In this document: positions 59,435 through 64,000 of the stretch, one piece after another
Layout: each line of letters starts with the position of its first letter
How positions within the stretch are numbered: the first letter of the stretch is position 1
NCBI RefSeq assembly: GCF_900109465.1
Contig: NZ_FOAZ01000006.1
Location: 310,001 to 374,000 of the forward strand
Direction of reading: 5' to 3'
Origin: Streptacidiphilus jiangxiensis
GTDB lineage: Bacteria; Actinomycetota; Actinomycetes; Streptomycetales; Streptomycetaceae
Length of the DNA stretch: 64,000 nucleotides
Notes under the pieces: generated by a model
The model's database searches: none
The model's input: only the letters and a program-made list of their open reading frames with translations
Told to the model about the DNA's origin: nothing
Program-made: the position numbers and the translations under genes

Positions 59435-60886
59435 TCAGGCGCGCGGGGCGGCGGGACGGCGGCCGCGCATCAGCAGCAGGTAGAGGCCCGCCGCGAGGCC
59501 CATGCCGACCGGCAGGGAGAGGTCGGTGCCGTTCATCGCCTGCGCGATCGGCCCGGTGAAGCTCTCGGTGTCGACGCAGAGCGTGGCCGCGACGGCGCTG
59601 ACGACCAGGGCGACGGCGCCGGCCCAGTTGACGCCGCCCGCGTACCAGAACGGTCCGCCGCGGGTCTCGTCGCTCAGCTCGTGGCCGTCGTAGCGGTTGC
59701 GCCGCCACAGCACGTCCACGGCGTAGATCGCCATGGTCGGGCCCATCAGCGCGACCATCAGCTGCAGCATGCTGTTGACGGTGGTCAGGAAGTTGGAGAC
59801 CAGCAGCGCGTAGAGGGTCAGCGTGACGCCGAGGGTGCCGTCGAGGGCGACGCTGCGGGAGCGGCGGATCTTCAGGCCGACGGCCTGCAGGGCGAGGCCG
59901 GAGCTGTAGGCGGTCATCGCGTTGTTGGCGATCGCGGAGAGCACGATGGCGAGCAGGAACGCGGGCTTGAACCAGCCGGGGATGATCGACTCCAGCGCGC
60001 TCTGCGGGTCGGTCATGTCCAGCGCGGTCCCGGCCAGCACGCCGAGGCCGGTGAAGAGCACGCTCGGGACGAACGCGCCGACGAAGGTCCAGCCGGCGAT
60101 GGCGCCGGGCCTGGTGTCGCGCGGCAGGTAGCGGGCGAAGTCGGCGCTGTTGTTGTACGACAGCGGCGCGGACGCGACCAGCGCGACACCGCCGGCCACG
60201 GCGGCGAGCAGCGCGCTGCCGTGCAGGGACTGCTGCGGGTGGTAGTGCCAGTCGGCGTGCTGCAGCACGTAACCGGCGAGGAGGACGAAGACGGCGGTCA
60301 GCGCGATGGTGAACGGCAGGTACAGCTTCACGATCATGGCGTGGCCGTAGACGCTGATCGCGAGGGTCGCGGCGGCGACGGCGATGATGATCGCGACCTT
60401 GAGCACGGTGTCCGGATGCAGACCCGCCTCGTCGGCGAGGGCGAAGGCGGCGAGGCAGCCGGCGGCCCAGTTGAGCGCGAGGTAGCAGACGGAGGCGAAC
60501 CACCCGGTGATCGCGATGTTGGCCCGGTTGCCCCGGACGCCGAACATCGCCCGCATGATCACCTCACTGGGCGTCCCGGAGGCGGACCCGCTGACGGCGA
60601 CGAGGCCGACCAGCGCCCAGAAGAGGTTTCCGACCACCACGACGGCCATCGCCTGCCAGAGGCCGAGGCCCATCAGGATCAGCGTCCCGCCGACGACGAG
60701 GCTCAGGTAGCTGACGTTGGGCGCGGCCCAGACACCGAAGAGTTCCCGAGGGCGGCCATGGCGCTCGCCGTCGGGAATGACGTCGATGCCGTGCGCCTCC
60801 ACTCCACCAGTGTGCGGGGTCGCGCGAGTGTTCTGGTCCTGCGTGCCGGGGGGCTCGGCGGCGCGAGCTGGGGTGGTGGCAGCCAT
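59435..60886 (-). CDS. NCS1-family nucleobase/cation symporter
   Basis: Membrane transporter of 483 residues from ATG 60886 (GGAGAA seven bases upstream). About twelve hydrophobic segments begin after residue ~45. Family signatures are WAAPNVSYLSLVVGGTLILMGLGLWQAM, SGSASGTPSEVIMRAMFGVRGN, APLSYNNSADFARYLPRDT and AIANNAMTAYSSGLALQAVGLKI. NCS1 proteins import cytosine, allantoin, hydantoins or related heterocycles with Na+ or H+. Together with the C45 hydrolase, the neighbouring amidohydrolase and the LacI regulator it suggests uptake and cleavage of an amide-containing compound. An inverted repeat lies 42 bp upstream. Confidence 0.92.
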   Translation of the reverse strand: MAATTPARAAEPPGTQDQNTRATPHTGGVEAHGIDVIPDGERHGRPRELFGVWAAPNVSYLSLVVGGTLILMGLGLWQAMAVVVVGNLFWALVGLVAVSGSASGTPSEVIMRAMFGVRGNRANIAITGWFASVCYLALNWAAGCLAAFALADEAGLHPDTVLKVAIIIAVAAATLAISVYGHAMIVKLYLPFTIALTAVFVLLAGYVLQHADWHYHPQQSLHGSALLAAVAGGVALVASAPLSYNNSADFARYLPRDTRPGAIAGWTFVGAFVPSVLFTGLGVLAGTALDMTDPQSALESIIPGWFKPAFLLAIVLSAIANNAMTAYSSGLALQAVGLKIRRSRSVALDGTLGVTLTLYALLVSNFLTTVNSMLQLMVALMGPTMAIYAVDVLWRRNRYDGHELSDETRGGPFWYAGGVNWAGAVALVVSAVAATLCVDTESFTGPIAQAMNGTDLSLPVGMGLAAGLYLLLMRGRRPAAPRA

Positions 60887-60927
60887 GGGGAGTTCTCCGA
60901 ACCGACAAGCCCCGGGGGGCGGCTTGG

Positions 60928-60949
60928 CTATTGGTCGCACATCCAATAG
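60928..60949. promoter_or_regulatory. Inverted repeat upstream of the NCS1/C45 operon, candidate operator
   Basis: CTATTGG (60928-60934), 8-nt spacer, CCAATAG (60943-60949). It lies in the 132-bp region between the LacI gene end and the permease start, where an operator for the adjacent regulator is expected. A/T content is higher than in surrounding DNA. Confidence 0.45.
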
Positions 60950-61018
60950 TGAATCCATGCCTCTCGTCAAGGGGGGACGCTGCACGATCCAGGGGCCGCG
61001 GCCCCGCGCCCCTGAGGG

Positions 61019-61999
61019 CTAACGCCCTTGCGTCGAGGCGCGGAGCGTGACGTGGGTGGGGAGCTGGGGAACAGCCCCCGTCGAGCCGGATTCGAGGAGC
61101 TGGACCAGCGCCTCCACCGCGAGCCCGCCGAGCAACCGCGGGGAGAGCGAGACCGTCGTGACCGGCGGGTTCGTCTCCGCGTAGGCCAGGTCCTCGCTCA
61201 TGCAGGCGACCAGCACGTCATCCGGCACACGCAGCCCCTGCCGCAGCGCGGCGTCCAGCGCGAGGCGGCCGGCGGACTCGTAGATCCCGTAGACCGCGTC
61301 GACACGCTCGCCGGGGTCGGCGAAGAGCGCCTCGCCGAGCTCGGGATGGTCCAGCGGAACAACCAGCGGGGCGCTGCCCCGTTCCGCGCACCACGCGCGG
61401 TAGACCTCGTCGTTGCGACGGGCGTAGTAGTCCGTGCCGGGCCCGGCGATCAGGGCGATCCGGCGCGCCCCCCGGGAGCGCAGCAGGTCCAGGACGGAGC
61501 GCAGCACCCTGTCGTGGTCGTTGTCGACCCAGACGTCGCACGGCTCCGGCCGGGCGGGACGGCCGACGAAGACGAGCGGGAGGTCCGCGGCCCGCACCAG
61601 GCGCTCGACCGGGTCGTCCTCGTGCGGGTCGAGCAGCAGCACGCCGTCGGCGACCAGGGCGTGCCAGCGACGGTCCGCCGGGGCGGCGGGGAGGACGGTG
61701 AGGCCGTAGCCGCGGGCGTGCGCGCTGGCGAGGGCGCCCGCGATCACCTGGGCGTAGTACGGCAGCGCGGCGAAGTTCCACGACTCGGCGCCGAGGGTGG
61801 TGACACCCAGGGCGAGGGTGCGGCTCGGCGCGTGCCGGAGGGAGTCGCCCACGAGGGGGTAGCCGAGGGCGGCGGCGACCGACAGGACGTGCTCGCGGGT
61901 CCGGCCGGTCATCCGGCCGGTGCCCTTGAGCGCGTTGGTCACGGTCGCGCGAGAGACCCCGGCGGTTTCGGCAACATCCACGATCCGCACCCGAGACAT
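61019..61999 (-). CDS. LacI-family transcription regulator
   Basis: 326-residue repressor from ATG 61999. The LacI helix-turn-helix and hinge are at residues 1-55 (RIVDVAETAGVSRATVTNALKGTGRMTGRTREHVLSVAAALGY). The sensor domain follows with ALGVTTLGAESWNFAALPYYAQVIAGALASAHARGYGLTVLP, DGVLLLDP, DVWVDNDHDRVLRSVLDLL, IALIAGPGTDYYARRNDEVYRAWC and DVLVACMSEDLAYAETNPPVTTVSLSP. It probably senses a small molecule and controls the NCS1/C45 genes and/or the divergent amidohydrolase. Its sequence is open upstream to 62221 but that extension lacks conserved residues. Confidence 0.93.
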   Translation of the reverse strand: MSRVRIVDVAETAGVSRATVTNALKGTGRMTGRTREHVLSVAAALGYPLVGDSLRHAPSRTLALGVTTLGAESWNFAALPYYAQVIAGALASAHARGYGLTVLPAAPADRRWHALVADGVLLLDPHEDDPVERLVRAADLPLVFVGRPARPEPCDVWVDNDHDRVLRSVLDLLRSRGARRIALIAGPGTDYYARRNDEVYRAWCAERGSAPLVVPLDHPELGEALFADPGERVDAVYGIYESAGRLALDAALRQGLRVPDDVLVACMSEDLAYAETNPPVTTVSLSPRLLGGLAVEALVQLLESGSTGAVPQLPTHVTLRASTQGR

Positions 62000-62207
62000 G
62001 CGCGGAACTGTACGAAATCCGCCACTGTCCGTAAAGAGCTCGACGGAATCCGTAGCCACCGGGCCCTTGTGGTTGCCCGCGCAACCAAGCAGCGTGTGCC
62101 CCCTGCCGACGAGGACGCCCCATCGGGAGGCGCTTCCTTCCGCATCCGCCGCCACCTCACGCGCGGCTCCCTGACACCCCGTCGGTCCCCCTCGTATCGG
62201 AGACGCC

Positions 62208-63881
62208 GTGTCCACACGCACCCCCGGCCCTGCTTCGGGCCCCGCCGACCTGATCTTCCTGGGCGGCCCGGTCTACACCGTCGACCCCGCCCGTTCCTGG
62301 GCCGACGCCGTCGCCGTCCGCGGCGGTAGGATCGTGGCCGTCGGCCACGAGCACGACGTCCGGCCGCTGATCGGCCGGAGCACCGAGGTCGTGGACCTCG
62401 CCGGAAGGCTGCTGCTGCCGGGGTTCCAGGACGCCCACGTGCACACCGTCTTCGGCGGCACCACGCTCACCCGCTGCCACCTGCACGGGTTGCGTACCGC
62501 CGAGCAGTACCTCGCCGCGATCGGCGCCTACGCCGCGGCCCACCCGGCGCTCCCCTGGATCACCGGCGGCGGCTGGCGGTTGGACGCGTTCCCGGGAGGC
62601 CTGCCGCACCGCACCGCACTGGACGCCGTCGTACCGGACCGCCCGGTCGCACTGCCGAACCGCGACGCGCACGGCCTGTGGGTCAACAGCCGGGCCCTGG
62701 AGCTCGCGGGCATCGACAAGCACACCCCCGATCCGGCCGACGGCCGGATCGAGCGCGACCCCGACGGCACCCCGACGGGCATGCTGCAGGAGGGCGCCGC
62801 CAACCTGGTGGAGCGTCACATCCCGGCGGACACCGACGAGGACTACTACCGAGGTCTTCTGGCCGGCCAGGCCCACCTGCACTCCTACGGCATCACCGGC
62901 TGGCAGGACGCCGCCGTGGGCGCGGCGTTCGGGCCGGGCGACGTCTACGGCGCCTACCTGCGGGCCGACCGTGAGGGCACGCTGACCGCCCGGGTCCGGG
63001 CCGCCCAGTGGTGGGACCGTGCGGGCGGGTCGGAGCAGCTGGACGGATTCCGGCAGCGCCGCGAGGAGTCCGAGCGCAACGGCGAGCGGTTCCGGGCCGG
63101 CACGGTCAAGATCATGCTGGACGGCGTCGCCGAGAACCACACCGCCGCCATGCTGGAGCCCTACCTCGACGGCTGCGGCTGTTCGACGGGGAGGGACGGG
63201 CTCGACTTCGTCGACCCCGAGAAGCTCGGCGGCTACGTCGCCGAACTCGACGCGGCCGGCTTCCAGGTGCACTTCCACGCCCTCGGCGACCGCGCCGTCC
63301 GAAACGCCCTCGACGCGGTCGAGGAGGCGCGACGCCGCAACGGCGACCGCGGCAACCGGCACCACCTGGCCCACCTCCAGGTCGTCCACCCCGACGACAT
63401 CGCCCGCTTCCGCGAGCTCGGCGCGACGGCGACGATCCAGCCGCTGTGGGCCTGCCACGAACCGCAGATGGACGACCTGACCATCCCGTTCCTCGGCGAG
63501 GGCCGCGCCGGCCGGCAGTACCCCTTCGGCGCGTTGCTGCGCGCCGGGGCGATGCTCGCCGCCGGCAGCGACTGGGACGTGACCACGCCCGACGTGATGG
63601 CCGGCGTCCACGTGGCCGTCAACCGCACCGGTGAGGAGGACCCGAACCGGGTGCTCGGCCCGGAGCAGCGCCTCGACCTCGGCGCGGCGCTCGCCGCCTA
63701 CACCGCCGGCTCCGCGCGGGTGAACCACCTGGACCACGTCACCGGATCCGTCGAGGCGGGCAAGGACGCCGACCTGGTCGTGCTGGACCGCAACCCGTTC
63801 GACGGGCCCCGTCAGGCCATCGCCGAGACGCGGGTGCTGCGCACCTACGTCCAGGGCGAGTTGGTCCACCAGGTCTCCTGA
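62208..63881 (+). CDS. YtcJ-type amidohydrolase
   Basis: Metal-dependent hydrolase of 557 residues, GTG start at 62208. The N-terminal metal site is LPGFQDAHVHTVFGG (HxH ~78-80). The Lys of the barrel is in RAGTVKIMLDG and the further His are in VHFHALGDRAVRNALDAVEEARR and NRHHLAHLQVVHPDDI. The terminal Asp is in GSDWDVTTPD. The C-terminal composite domain (DHVTGSVEAGKDADLVVLDRNPFDGP) is typical. The YtcJ group hydrolyses amides or formyl compounds. It is divergent from the LacI gene (208-bp gap) and is followed 42 bp later by a lipoprotein gene, probably a transporter component. Confidence 0.92.
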   Translation: MSTRTPGPASGPADLIFLGGPVYTVDPARSWADAVAVRGGRIVAVGHEHDVRPLIGRSTEVVDLAGRLLLPGFQDAHVHTVFGGTTLTRCHLHGLRTAEQYLAAIGAYAAAHPALPWITGGGWRLDAFPGGLPHRTALDAVVPDRPVALPNRDAHGLWVNSRALELAGIDKHTPDPADGRIERDPDGTPTGMLQEGAANLVERHIPADTDEDYYRGLLAGQAHLHSYGITGWQDAAVGAAFGPGDVYGAYLRADREGTLTARVRAAQWWDRAGGSEQLDGFRQRREESERNGERFRAGTVKIMLDGVAENHTAAMLEPYLDGCGCSTGRDGLDFVDPEKLGGYVAELDAAGFQVHFHALGDRAVRNALDAVEEARRRNGDRGNRHHLAHLQVVHPDDIARFRELGATATIQPLWACHEPQMDDLTIPFLGEGRAGRQYPFGALLRAGAMLAAGSDWDVTTPDVMAGVHVAVNRTGEEDPNRVLGPEQRLDLGAALAAYTAGSARVNHLDHVTGSVEAGKDADLVVLDRNPFDGPRQAIAETRVLRTYVQGELVHQVS

Positions 63882-63923
63882 CCTCCTGTCATCTCCCCCA
63901 CCCGAGCCAGGAAAGCACCGATC

Positions 63924-64000
63924 ATGAAGAGAAGACTGCTCCACGCCGCCGTCTGCGGCTCCGTGCTCGCGCTGACCGCCGGATGCAGTTCCGGCGGGTC
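63924..64000 (+). CDS. Lipoprotein N-terminus, probably a solute-binding protein (cut by window end)
   Basis: Only 25 codons are visible: ATG 63924 after CCAGGAAAG, then MKRRLLHAAVCGSVLALTAG followed by CSSGG. This is a lipoprotein signal with lipobox LTAGC, Cys ~21. Placement 42 bp after the amidohydrolase suggests an ABC substrate-binding protein for the same compound, but the mature sequence is outside the window. Confidence 0.7.
   Translation, partial: MKRRLLHAAVCGSVLALTAGCSSGG

Overview
The window is chromosomal DNA of very high G+C from an actinomycete, most likely a member of the Streptomycetaceae (Streptomyces, Kitasatospora or Streptacidiphilus). The evidence is the strong third-position G/C bias, frequent GTG starts with GTGA/ATGA stop-start overlaps, purine-rich ribosome sites, lipoprotein-type secretion signals, a chitinase with a DasR-type operator, and several families typical of streptomycetes. 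No rRNA, tRNA, CRISPR array, insertion sequence or attachment site was seen. No gene-free stretch exceeds 300 bases; the longest gaps are about 270-295 bp (4058-4350, 6086-6365, 19946-20217).

Layout. 1-2643: end of an ABC-2 permease and a NarL-type two-component system. 2681-2714: a very strong bidirectional terminator. 2723-6085: secreted protein, diaminopimelate decarboxylase-like enzyme and a small SseB-like protein, leftward. 6366-12657: FdhF/YdeP molybdenum oxidoreductase, a 57-residue acidic protein, Na+/H+ antiporter, ATPase-fold anti-sigma-like protein, FUSC transporter. 12740-15694: two large secreted low-complexity or repeat proteins. 15916-24519: a sugar-utilisation locus (DeoR/LacI-hybrid regulator, sugar-phosphate isomerase-like protein, DUF2264 protein, a three-component ABC importer and a D-2-hydroxyacid dehydrogenase). 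Three copies of a 12-bp inverted repeat (GATCRAATGATC) sit at its three promoter regions. 24575-26360: chitinase with DasR box and promoter. 26376-36092: LRV-repeat protein, Kup potassium transporter, AI-2E-family membrane protein, two-gene molybdenum hydroxylase, methyltransferase, uncharacterised protein.

36105-51024 is the centrepiece: a 16-gene leftward cluster encoding a group 1h (formerly group 5, actinobacterial high-affinity) [NiFe]-hydrogenase. In transcription order it holds hypX, small subunit, large subunit, NifU-like protein, DUF5947, DUF6084, an uncharacterised 477-residue protein, maturation protease, a 33-residue DUF6893-like peptide, hypA, hypB, hypF, hypC, hypD and hypE. Everything needed to build the Ni-Fe(CN)2CO site appears to be present. 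Four accessory proteins have no assigned function and are the best candidates here for undescribed biology.

51158-52511: a metal-permease-type membrane protein whose promoter has a CsoR-type palindrome in its spacer. 52738-53821: a frameshifted membrane protein gene. 53928-58209: lipoprotein, DUF2797 protein, alpha/beta hydrolase, MalY/PatB aminotransferase, PNPOx-like flavoprotein. 58283-64000: a C45 peptidase/NCS1 permease operon beside a LacI regulator, a YtcJ-type amidohydrolase and the start of a lipoprotein, probably one uptake and hydrolysis locus.

A recurring oddity is that short tandem repeats (10, 12 and 15 bp) straddle the stop codons of three unrelated genes (FUSC, hypF, MalY-like). 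All functional calls come from reading motifs; no database search was run.
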